Positions 6,901-11,669 of a stretch of DNA of 11,669 bases are shown here, one piece after another (position 1 is the first letter of the stretch; the number at the start of each line of letters is the position of its first letter). Location: NCBI GenBank assembly GCA_023430285.1, contig JAEZAV010000041.1:1-11669 (forward strand), given 5' to 3'. Below the pieces are notes generated by a model that saw only the letters and a list, made by a program, of their open reading frames with translations, was not told the DNA's origin and searched no databases. Made by a program: the position numbers and the translations under genes. The stretch is from Methanobacteriota archaeon. Its GTDB lineage: Archaea; Methanobacteriota; Methanobacteria; Methanobacteriales; Methanobacteriaceae.

Positions 6901-8124
6901 ACCACCATTTCCACCATTTGCACCGTTTCCACCGTTCCAACCTCCATATGATATGGTTGTTGTTGAAGATCCGTTTCCACCGTTTCCACCGTTTCCTGCG
7001 TGATTTTCAATGAATGAAGTATTTTTGATGGTGTTAATTGTTTGGGATGATCCGTTGCTATTAATAAATATGGCACCTCCATTACCACCATGTCCACCTG
7101 CTGAACCTGACATGTAAGCATAAAGTTTAGGTTCCTCAAAAAATAAATCTTCTGAACTTAGTCCTTTTCCACCGTTCCCGGCTTTATTGGATTGGAATAT
7201 GGATTTATTAATGTAGAGGTTTGTTCCATTGTAATAGATACCTCCACCATTACCTCCATCACCACCATCAGTTGGAGTTGGGATAACACTGTAATAATCA
7301 GGTTGTCCATAGCCTCCAACTCCACCAAGACCTGCAGTATTTGAATTAATACTAGAGTCATTTATGCTTAAAATACCTACAGCATATATTCCTCCACCAT
7401 TACCTCCTTTTCCTGCAAAAGATCTTTGCTGAGGCTCATATATGGCCCTGGAACTGGTCAAATAATCGTGACATCCATTGCCCCCATGTCCTGCGGAATT
7501 GTTTTCTATGGTTGAATTATTGATGATTAATGTTCCTATGCTACAAATTCCACCACCGTTTCCACCGTTTCCAGCAGACCATACTTTATTATGGTATACA
7601 TCAAATTGGCCTTGTTTTCCATAGGCTCCTCCGTTTGCTCCATTCCCGGCATTATTGTTAGTTATGATACAATTATTGATGTACAATGTTCCGTAGTTAA
7701 ATATTCCACCGCCATCTTCTCCGTTACGAGGTCCATCAACGGTATATTTACCATTTGGTGCTTTGCCTTCAGTTATTTCTAAATTTTCAAGGTAAACAAC
7801 TGCATTTGGATTTAGGATTAGTATTACGCGACCTATGTTACTGCCACTGATTTTTGTATCTTTTGATTGTTTTCCCATTCCTTTGAGACTTACATTTTTA
7901 GAAATAATTAAATTTTCATAGTAAGTTCCAGGATTTATTTCGATTGTGTAGTTGCTGTGTGTGGTGGGATCATTTATGGCATCTTGAATAGAGTCAAATG
8001 TCATATTTGATTGATGAACATGAACCTTATTAGTGGTATCAGCCCCGTAAACGCAGTTTATCAGTGCCAAAAGAGTTATTAGGATAATTGTTGATTTCAC
8101 TATTTTTAGCATGTTTGTTTTCAC
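3979..8124 (-). CDS. Giant adhesin-like surface protein: Gly-rich beta-helix, DUF11-like and Ig-like domains, C-terminal anchor (1381 aa)
   Basis: An exported cell-surface protein anchored at its C-terminus. I start at GTG 8124, because GGAGGTGAT (8128-8136) lies 3 nt upstream; the frame stays open to 8154 but that would swallow the site. Residues 1-27 are a signal peptide ending NCVYG-A. About 30-600 form a right-handed beta-helix (NosD-like: FDSIQDAIND, NPGTYYENL, then strand rungs such as LYINNCIITNNNAGNG), ending at DLNDNWWGTNSNP. From about 128 to 511 the rungs are separated by GGNGGNGG-type loops. Then come two DUF11-like beta domains (about 700-815, 811-928; LKNTGPNAGHN motif), three Ig-like repeats (about 930-1023, 1024-1116, 1118-1211; L-x-A-x-L-x-D, GKTI-F, G-I-A-T-x-x-Y), a third DUF11-like domain (about 1211-1328; GNYGPDSAKNV), a Ser/Thr stalk, and a terminal membrane helix with basic RKKP end. 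Likely roles are adhesion or cell contact; the ligand is unknown. Confidence 0.88.
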   Translation of the reverse strand: MKTNMLKIVKSTIILITLLALINCVYGADTTNKVHVHQSNMTFDSIQDAINDPTTHSNYTIEINPGTYYENLIISKNVSLKGMGKQSKDTKISGSNIGRVILILNPNAVVYLENLEITEGKAPNGKYTVDGPRNGEDGGGIFNYGTLYINNCIITNNNAGNGANGGAYGKQGQFDVYHNKVWSAGNGGNGGGICSIGTLIINNSTIENNSAGHGGNGCHDYLTSSRAIYEPQQRSFAGKGGNGGGIYAVGILSINDSSINSNTAGLGGVGGYGQPDYYSVIPTPTDGGDGGNGGGIYYNGTNLYINKSIFQSNKAGNGGKGLSSEDLFFEEPKLYAYMSGSAGGHGGNGGAIFINSNGSSQTINTIKNTSFIENHAGNGGNGGNGSSTTTISYGGWNGGNGANGGNGGAIYLNGAGKIQGSYFTRNYAGAGGNGGNGGNGAAFLDIFATHGGNGGNGGNSGQGGAISHQNTQLDQNAKLEFYYNNVYNNYLSTNGAGGSGGLGGGSLYYNIYRGFDGTNGIASGAISILESQYAVANINYNRIYQDDFSGSYVGTKLPIRIGTEIDKSASHVDLNDNWWGTNSNPVTTYRVLYSTPTNISLYKWLIMTLKINGSLVSSYPVNITADLTKNNLGETVATSALNDLLVQFTTTQGSIDPNAAIENGKAIASFTPSDSGYVTIKAGLDDETISINNYSQGKVTGKFQNDLSYVVGDNATIILVLKNTYNSNATNVTVKIGGISGFNVSVSKGIYDSSTGIWYIDHLDPGEIVTMTLKRIITRDLANSQIKISGTLKQAEFPDIIENLQTTLNILPMACVTLNSTKNITLNVNEPVTIIFKLKNTGPNAGHNIKIKIGIPDGFTVLVTKGSYDATTRTWSIDSLDFNEEAQITIFGKFNKSFANKTFSIYAFESQDEYTQEIQNTSTNIHVKPIVTTISTENKKGTKGNTIKLTAHLVDNESNSLEGKTVWFSINGKIVGSSITDSAGIATFLYNITEIPKTYTLKVQFIGDENYTSSTSNGTLTVIKIKTTSITSNATGINKDNTTLTAKLTDKDGNPLSGKTITFRVNGYKIGTAITDSNGIATINYIITHLSGIYGITATFEGDENYTSTNSRGNLVVNQSPTVITVSNRTGIHNGIVKLTAKLTDKYGTSLSNKTIIFKIDGVYIGKSRTNINGIATLSYNATHSGNYVINATFINDTNYLASMGYAKLHINPGAKLYLKITSNKKDPKIGENFVIKYKLGNYGPDSAKNVTISFKIPQGLEFVDMKFDSGTASYNRLNRSVTWTINEVPVGDPYLYLTVKCENAGTYYIIPKINSDTYNWNAGNQSSFSIQIRPSKNSTHTASTVSKTVRMHKTGVSPVALILAILSLLTGMIVPLRKKP
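6748..7572. repeat. 9-nt TTTCCACCG repeat clusters coding Gly-Gly-Asn triplets
   Basis: Clusters of the 9-nt motif TTTCCACCG (plus strand) occur near 6748-6775, 6806-6835, 6906-6935, 6976-6995 and 7557-7572. On the minus strand they encode Asn-Gly-Gly units. They lie inside the beta-helix part of the giant adhesin, always in the loops between strand rungs. Clusters differ in length and are separated by unique sequence, so this is a dispersed coding repeat and not one array. Confidence 0.85.
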
Positions 8125-8216
8125 GTTATCACCTCCCTTTTCAGTTATTAACACACTGAAATAATTTATTAAATTTAGTTTATTAATATAGTTGCAACTA
8201 GTAACATTTAGAAATA

Positions 8217-8226
8217 CTTATATAAA
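8217..8226 (-). promoter_or_regulatory. TATA box for giant adhesin gene
   Basis: The minus strand reads TTTATATAAG, a consensus methanogen TATA box, about 95 nt upstream of the GTG start. Transcription would begin around 8190-8195, giving a leader of roughly 70 nt. Confidence 0.55.
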
Positions 8227-8538
8227 AAAAATTTAAAATGTAGTATGTCCCAGAGTATTTTCTTTTCTTTGAAGCCTTAATTTTTGGTATTTTTAGGTAT
8301 TTTATGATGTATTTATTTTGTAATTGTGAAAATATATTATATAATTTATTTTATAATAAAAATAGGCCTTATAAAACACTGAATTTCTATTATAATGTTT
8401 ATTTATATTGTTTTTGCGAAATTTATTAAGTATAATCGAAATTGTAGAAAGAATACCCAAATAATATCTTGTAGGGCGAAATATACAAAAATAGAAAAAA
8501 TATGGAAAGCATATTTTCAACAATAAAAAGAAAATTTA

Positions 8539-8661
8539 ATGGCAAAAAACCACAGTAGAAGCAAAATACTGTCAAATAAAGGAACCAAATCAAAAACACA
8601 TCGTACAACATCTACAGATCAACACAAATCAACTAAAAAAAAGGGTTTCTGCCAAACTTAA
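8539..8661 (+). CDS. Possible small basic protein (40 aa)
   Basis: An ATG-to-TAA frame preceded in frame by a TAA, coding a highly basic peptide: MAKNHSRSKILSNKGTKSKT followed by a 20-residue tail ending KKKGFCQT. It has about 12 Lys/Arg, four His and a single Asp, a composition seen in nucleic-acid-binding small proteins but also in random translation of A-rich DNA. No good ribosome-binding site precedes the ATG (AAAAAGAAAATTTA only). It lies just upstream of the 84-aa gene on the same strand, 83 nt apart, so co-transcription is possible. I do not recognise a family. Confidence 0.25.
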   Translation: MAKNHSRSKILSNKGTKSKTHRTTSTDQHKSTKKKGFCQT

Positions 8662-8717
8662 ACTAAAAAAATAAAGTGAATATTAGTAATCACCATACAA
8701 TTTAAGATTAATAACTA

Positions 8718-8735
8718 CCATACTGTATAGTATGG
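8718..8735 (+). promoter_or_regulatory. Palindrome overlapping the ribosome-binding site of the 84-aa gene
   Basis: CCATACT-GTAT-AGTATGG has perfect 7-bp arms and a 4-nt centre. Its right arm overlaps the GGAG ribosome-binding site (8734-8737) that sits 7 nt before the ATG at 8745. It could be a protein operator or, in RNA, a hairpin that hides the ribosome-binding site. Confidence 0.55.
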
Positions 8736-8744
8736 AGTCTGAAT

Positions 8745-8999
8745 ATGGAAAATAAAAAAAATACAGGTCAAAAACTTTTCGATTCAATTAAAGAAAAAAG
8801 GAAACTGTATCATTCTAAGGCACGATATCCTAACGCTATTTTAATCAATCCCAAAGATTACTCTATTTTAAAGGACATTCTAAACAAAGAAAAAACAAAA
8901 CCTTCCAAACAAATATTAGATCTTGAGATCTTCGTATCTGAAGACATTCCCTCATTTAAATTGATACGCACCTACAATCATGACGAGTGTTCTGTTTAA
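8745..8999 (+). CDS. Hypothetical protein (84 aa), possibly phage-related
   Basis: I cannot assign a family with confidence. ATG 8745 is supported by GGAG 7 nt upstream. Residues 1-26 are a basic, probably helical N-terminus (QKLFDSIKEKRKLYHSKARY). Residues 27-77 show a compact pattern: YPNAILINPKDYSILKDIL, a short basic turn (NKEKTKPSKQ), then LDLEIFVSEDIPSFKLIR. The succession P-N-x-[IL]-x-[IL]-x-P-x-D-[YW], spacer, L-x-[LI]-x-[IV]-x-V-S-x-x-[IV]-P is one I associate with small proteins and capsid-like segments from phages and proviruses, so a viral origin is possible but not shown. There is no signal peptide, unlike most neighbours. The palindrome over its ribosome-binding site suggests it is controlled, perhaps by its own product. 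No terminator is obvious. Confidence 0.6.
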   Translation: MENKKNTGQKLFDSIKEKRKLYHSKARYPNAILINPKDYSILKDILNKEKTKPSKQILDLEIFVSEDIPSFKLIRTYNHDECSV

Positions 9000-9364
9000 T
9001 GGAATAGGTTATCTCAAAACTAGAACACCTATTAATTGACAAGAAGGATCTAAATACATCTGAGTAAACCATACAGATCATACATCCCATTATTTAGTGC
9101 TACTTTAACTCAATCTATTGTTATTGTTAATTAAAATCAGTATTAATCTGTTTAATATGTTCTAAATCTTATCATAAAGACCAATAGCAAGTTTTTTTAA
9201 GATAAGTATTAATTAGCGAGTTTTGAGAAATTCAAGAGTGGAAGGTTCCCCATAAACAACTATGGTGAATGACTATTTTTTAAAAATAGGTTTCAAGGAA
9301 TAAGATTTTGTAAAAAACAGTATGCATCTGACTATTCTGTTAATCCTGTATGTGAAACCGTTAA

Positions 9365-9407
9365 ATGAGGGATTAAATTAAAAACAGACCTCATATTGGG
9401 TTTTTTT
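9365..9407 (+). terminator. Orphan stem plus U-tract, possible terminator
   Basis: A 6-bp stem with an 18-nt loop is followed 6 nt later by T7. It lies 366 nt beyond the nearest plus-strand stop (8999) and just before the promoter of the peptidase operon. It could end a long 3' UTR or an unannotated RNA, or insulate the operon. The long loop makes it weak. Confidence 0.3.
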
Positions 9408-9427
9408 ACCATTTCAAAATAGCAAAC

Positions 9428-9435
9428 TTTATATA
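9428..9435 (+). promoter_or_regulatory. TATA box for the peptidase/PepSY operon
   Basis: TTTATATA exactly matches the methanogen TATA consensus. Transcription should start near 9458-9462, giving a leader of about 55 nt that contains a T8 run (9481-9488) and ends with the GGAGG ribosome-binding site at 9504-9508. Confidence 0.6.
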
Positions 9436-9503
9436 CCTTAAATTTATAACTAAACCCTGTATTCAAAACCTCTGATATTATTTTTTTTGAGGATTTTGAA
9501 CGC

Positions 9504-9518
9504 GGAGGCGGTATAATT
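9504..9518 (+). promoter_or_regulatory. Ribosome-binding site pointing to an AUU start codon
   Basis: GGAGG at 9504-9508 is followed by 7 nt and then ATT (9516-9518). No ATG, GTG or TTG is correctly spaced; the first standard start in frame is TTG at 9531, 22 nt from the site. Starting at ATT gives the positively charged N-terminus expected of a signal peptide. Confidence 0.55.
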
Positions 9519-10553
9519 AAGCGAAAAATATTGTATTCTGCCCTATTACTATTTGCTTTAGTTTTGGTAGTAAATGCAAATACTACAACTGCAGCATCTG
9601 TAAATCAAACAAATGGGAGCAGTTCAGTTATTAAAGTTGGAAACAACAACACAGTATCCAACATAACTTTAACTGACACTTCTAAATCAACAACCCCCAT
9701 TTCTAAGGTTGCAGTTAACTCAACAAACAAATCTAAAATAAACAGTACCATGGCGGCAGGAGAACCTGTGAAAGTTAATGGATTAACATTAACCCAGATG
9801 AAAGATGGAATATCTAGAGCCGAAGCATTTTACAAGAAAAACGGCAGACTACCCAACTACCTATCATTCGGAACCAGAAACATATCAATAACAACATTCC
9901 AAAAAAACATAGCAACACAGGGACTTAAAATCAACACAACAACAACTACGAAGATAAATGGATTGACAATTGCACAAATCAAAGACGGAATTTCAAGGGC
10001 CGAAGCATTTTACAAGAAAAACGGCAGATTACCCAACTACCTATCATTCGGAAGCAGAAACATATCAATAACAACATTCCAAAAGAACGTTTCAACAGCG
10101 GGACTCAAGATCAACACAAGCGGCTCAACCAACAAGATAGATACCAGTTCAGTATCTGCATTGGCAGCATCTCTTAAAAATGGTTCATCATCACAGTACG
10201 ATACAGCAGTTAAAATATTCAACTGGGTCAGAGACCATATTAGCTACTCATTTTATTACAACAGTAAGTATGGAGCATCTGGAACATTGAAAAATAGAAT
10301 GGGAAACTGCTGTGATACTTCAAACCTTATGGTGGCATTGGCAAGAGCTGCAGGAATTCAAGCTAGATACTTGCATGGAACCTGTAAATTTTCGAGTGGT
10401 ACCTGGTACGGACATGTATGGGCCCAATTATATGTAAATGGTAAATGGCTCAATGCAGACGGTACTAGCTACAAAAACTCATTGGGAGTTGTTAAAAATT
10501 GGAACACAGCTACCTACACATTACATGGCATATACCAAACACTGCCATTTTAA
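9516..10553 (+). CDS. Secreted pseudomurein endoisopeptidase-like protein (two pseudomurein-binding repeats plus Cys-His-Asp domain)
   Basis: A 345-aa exported enzyme predicted to bind pseudomurein and cut its peptide cross-links. Numbering from the ATT at 9516: residues 1-27 are a signal peptide ([M]KRKILYSALLLFALVLV then NANTTTAA). A Ser/Thr/Asn-rich linker with many sequons runs to about 80. Two repeats follow (about 84-139 and 147-199), each with the pseudomurein-binding repeat pattern I-x-x-A-x-x-F-x-x-x-N-G-R-L-P-N-Y and a TTFQ motif. Residues about 215-342 form a transglutaminase-fold domain with the triad Cys265 (in GNCCDTSN), His300 (GHVWAQ) and Asp315 (LNADG). This architecture and triad match the phage lysis enzymes PeiW and PeiP (peptidase family C71), but the signal peptide points to a cellular autolysin or wall-remodelling enzyme. 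It is followed after 21 nt by a PepSY-like gene. With TTG 9531 as start the protein would be 340 aa and lose the basic n-region. Confidence 0.87.
   Translation: MKRKILYSALLLFALVLVVNANTTTAASVNQTNGSSSVIKVGNNNTVSNITLTDTSKSTTPISKVAVNSTNKSKINSTMAAGEPVKVNGLTLTQMKDGISRAEAFYKKNGRLPNYLSFGTRNISITTFQKNIATQGLKINTTTTTKINGLTIAQIKDGISRAEAFYKKNGRLPNYLSFGSRNISITTFQKNVSTAGLKINTSGSTNKIDTSSVSALAASLKNGSSSQYDTAVKIFNWVRDHISYSFYYNSKYGASGTLKNRMGNCCDTSNLMVALARAAGIQARYLHGTCKFSSGTWYGHVWAQLYVNGKWLNADGTSYKNSLGVVKNWNTATYTLHGIYQTLPF
9781..10086 (+). repeat. Direct repeat of 180-bp period coding the two wall-binding repeats
   Basis: Positions 9781-9906 and 9961-10086 align at an exact 180-bp offset (60 codons). The core 9819-9904 matches 9999-10084 with only two differences (C/T at 9849, C/G at 9874). 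Outer parts are more diverged. This indicates a recent duplication or gene conversion limited to the core of the repeat. Confidence 0.9.
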
Positions 10554-10574
10554 TGTAAACAGGAGATAAAATCT

Positions 10575-10952
10575 ATGAAAAAAGCAATAGCTGTGACTTT
10601 GGTGGTTGTGGTGGCAGTATTAGGGGTGGCAATGGCCTTAAATAGCACTGCAAATTCCAAAAATTCCACAAACAACTCAACAAGTTCGGATACAGCAAAA
10701 AATGTTGATGTTGGAAATACAAGTACCAACAACAACCAGAGTGTGGATAACATGATATCTTCATCAGAAGCTCAAAAAAAGGCAAGTGAATACATCAATC
10801 AAACTGGTGCATATGCCGGCACACCAAAACTCGTTAATCAAGACGGAACAATGGTTTATATTGTGCCTGTAATTTACAATGGACAAACAGCTGGTGAAAT
10901 TGATATAGATGCACAAACAGGTCGTAACTTAGGAGGAGCTGGAGGAATATAA
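10575..10952 (+). CDS. Small secreted PepSY-like protein B (125 aa), operon partner of the peptidase
   Basis: ATG 10575 is set by AGGAG (10561-10565) 9 nt upstream; the gap to the peptidase stop is only 21 nt, so the two genes are almost certainly co-transcribed. Residues 1-21 (MKKAIAVTLVVVVAVLGVAMA) are a signal peptide or anchor. Residues about 22-58 are an Asn/Ser/Thr linker with several sequons. Residues about 59-125 hold the same domain as the protein at 2441-2878: a helix (SEAQKKASEYINQTG), GTPKLV, VYIVPVI, GEIDIDAQTGRNLGGAGG and then the C-terminus. The pattern resembles a single PepSY domain. Because PepSY domains are often linked with secreted peptidases, a role in modulating or chaperoning the neighbouring wall peptidase is attractive but unproven. 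Confidence 0.82.
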   Translation: MKKAIAVTLVVVVAVLGVAMALNSTANSKNSTNNSTSSDTAKNVDVGNTSTNNNQSVDNMISSSEAQKKASEYINQTGAYAGTPKLVNQDGTMVYIVPVIYNGQTAGEIDIDAQTGRNLGGAGGI

Positions 10953-10967
10953 TTTCCCTCTTCTAAG

Positions 10968-10982
10968 TTTTTAATTTTTTTT
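10968..10982 (+). terminator. U-tract terminator of the peptidase/PepSY operon
   Basis: T5-AA-T8 begins 15 nt after the TAA stop of the PepSY-like gene, with no strong hairpin. This is a typical archaeal terminator. Confidence 0.6.
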
Positions 10983-10986
10983 AATG

Positions 10987-11022
10987 AATTCTTGTTTCTA
11001 AATTAAATTCTTGTTTTTAAAT
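10987..11022. repeat. Two-copy 17-bp direct repeat in the gap after the operon
   Basis: AATTCTTGTTTCTAAAT (10987-11003) recurs as AATTCTTGTTTTTAAAT (11006-11022), with one mismatch and a 19-bp period. It lies between the operon terminator and the promoter region of the next gene. It may be a binding site pair or a simple A/T-rich duplication. Confidence 0.5.
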
Positions 11023-11120
11023 GATTTTAGACCATTCTCACTCCATTTCACAAAAAAATCCTTTTAGTATTAATGTATGTGATTACAACGATAAGTCCAT
11101 TTAAAAACTGGGGGTTATAA

Positions 11121-11669
11121 ATGAAAAGAAGACTCATGGGGTTAAAGAGTCAATACCTGATTTTATTGGGAATTATTTTCATGGTGGTGGTGATGTTTAA
11201 CGTTGGTAATTCCAGCGCAGCCAACACCACCAACTTAACAGGTCATCATTTAACGATTAAAGAGTCCAGCTCAAATTATTTTGACCCGACCAACAATCGT
11301 ACCAAAGAAAGGTTCAAATCAATTGGTGATGCCGTAAATTCTGAAAACACCATAAAAGGTGACACAATAATTGTTGGAACAGGAAACTACGTAGAAAATG
11401 TTATTATCAACAAAAAAATTATTTTAGTGGCATTTACCAACACCAACATAACTGCAAAGAACCCCGACCTCCCAATATTCACAATTTCCAAAAATGGAAG
11501 TGGAACAGTTATCAAGGGTTTTAATTTCGTTTCAGATGACCCCCTAGTAAGTAACGCTATTTTATTAAATTCTGCCAACGGATGTACCTTGTCAGAAAAC
11601 AACTTCGTTGACGTGCCAGGAATTTCCATAAAAATCCAAAATTCCCAAAACAACACCATATCTTACAGC
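11121..11669 (+). CDS. Beta-helix adhesin-like surface protein (5' part, runs off window)
   Basis: The first 183 codons of a gene that leaves the right edge still open. ATG 11121 follows a GGGGGTT stretch (ribosome-binding site) about 5 nt upstream. Residues 1-34 form a signal peptide: KRRLMGLK, a hydrophobic core (LILLGIIFMVVVMF), then NSSAA. After a short Asn/Thr linker comes the start of a right-handed beta-helix: FKSIGDAVNS, DTIIVGTGNYVENVII, then rungs such as GFNFVSDDP, NAILLNSANGCTLSENNF and IQNSQNNTIS. The F-x-SI-x-DA and G-x-Y-x-EN-x-I sequence also opens the mature part of the giant adhesin (3979-8124), so they share the N-terminal NosD-like module. Here the rungs lack Gly-rich loops in the visible part. 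It has its own promoter region and is not part of the upstream operon. Its C-terminal anchor lies outside the window. Confidence 0.82.
   Translation, partial: MKRRLMGLKSQYLILLGIIFMVVVMFNVGNSSAANTTNLTGHHLTIKESSSNYFDPTNNRTKERFKSIGDAVNSENTIKGDTIIVGTGNYVENVIINKKIILVAFTNTNITAKNPDLPIFTISKNGSGTVIKGFNFVSDDPLVSNAILLNSANGCTLSENNFVDVPGISIKIQNSQNNTISYS

Larger units (their letters stand above)
8125..8744. other. Very A/T-rich gap between divergent adhesin and 84-aa genes
   Basis: The left end contains the adhesin leader and TATA box. From 8230 to 8530 the sequence is extremely A/T rich with no supported gene; minus-strand frames there are Phe/Tyr/Ile-rich and lack ribosome-binding sites. A 40-codon basic frame (8539-8661) and a palindrome (8718-8735) are listed separately. 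Confidence 0.5.
9000..9515. other. Gap with short inverted repeats and the peptidase promoter
   Basis: No gene is supported in these 516 bases. Visible structure: CTATTTTT-T-AAAAATAG, a perfect palindrome at 9273-9289; ATGAGG (9365-9370) paired with CCTCAT (9389-9394) followed by T7 at 9401-9407; and the TATA box and leader of the downstream peptidase gene from 9428. The hairpin plus U-tract has no assigned gene upstream nearer than 8999. Confidence 0.5.

Noticed and set aside
6740..7000. Clusters of TTTCCACCG as a possible CRISPR or DNA-binding array
   Set aside because: All lie in frame in the giant adhesin and code for Gly-Gly-Asn loops; spacing follows the beta-helix rungs.
6888..7361. 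Additional minus-strand frames rich in Met/Val/Glu inside the adhesin gene
   Set aside because: They are shifted readings of the GGN repeats; the adhesin frame has the signal peptide, domains and ribosome-binding site.
8302..8611. Two overlapping minus-strand frames rich in Phe, Tyr and Ile
   Set aside because: Composition is what any A/T-rich DNA yields, there is no ribosome-binding site, and the frames overlap each other.
9516..10553. Treating the Pei-like enzyme as a prophage lysis gene
   Set aside because: It has a signal peptide and a PepSY-like operon partner, and no integrase, capsid or terminase gene is nearby; a cellular role is simpler.

Overview
The window looks like chromosome of a pseudomurein-walled methanogenic archaeon (Methanobacteriales, probably Methanobacterium or a close relative). 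The evidence is two pseudomurein-binding-type repeats fused to a Cys-His-Asp transglutaminase-fold domain (the PeiW/PeiP type), archaeal TATA boxes of the TTTATATA type, Shine-Dalgarno sequences of the GGAGGTGAT type, a stand-alone TRAM-domain protein, asparagine/threonine-rich secreted proteins full of N-glycosylation sequons, low G+C, and long A/T-rich intergenic gaps. No tRNA, rRNA, CRISPR array or transposase was seen.

Layout. 1-282 (-): 5' end of a secreted protein with perfect DSGVD tandem repeats, running off the left edge. 533-1315 (-): membrane-anchored extracellular protein of unrecognised family. 1605-2378 (+): secreted C39-like papain-fold protein that has lost its catalytic Cys and His. 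2441-2878 (-): small secreted PepSY-like protein. 3347-3568 (-): TRAM RNA-binding protein, the only confident cytoplasmic gene with a known role. 3979-8124 (-): 1381-residue adhesin-like protein (beta-helix with glycine-rich loops, DUF11-like and Ig-like domains, C-terminal membrane anchor). 8745-8999 (+): 84-aa protein of unknown function with a palindrome over its ribosome-binding site. 9516-10553 (+): secreted pseudomurein endoisopeptidase-like enzyme that appears to start at AUU. 10575-10952 (+): second PepSY-like protein, in an operon with it. 11121-11669 (+): 5' part of another beta-helix surface protein, running off the right edge.

How it fits together. Seven of the nine main genes with a readable N-terminus carry a signal peptide or N-terminal membrane segment, and the 260-aa protein makes eight of ten, so this is a cell-envelope locus. 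The peptidase and its PepSY-like partner form the only clear operon. A PepSY-like paralogue with the same C-terminal motifs lies about 8 kb away beside the inactive C39-like gene, which suggests a recurring pairing of a PepSY-like protein with a peptidase-fold protein. This functional link is inference.

Start codons are often not AUG: TTG for the 5'-partial gene, TTG for TRAM, GTG for the giant adhesin, and apparently ATT for the peptidase. Each was chosen by its match to a strong ribosome-binding site.
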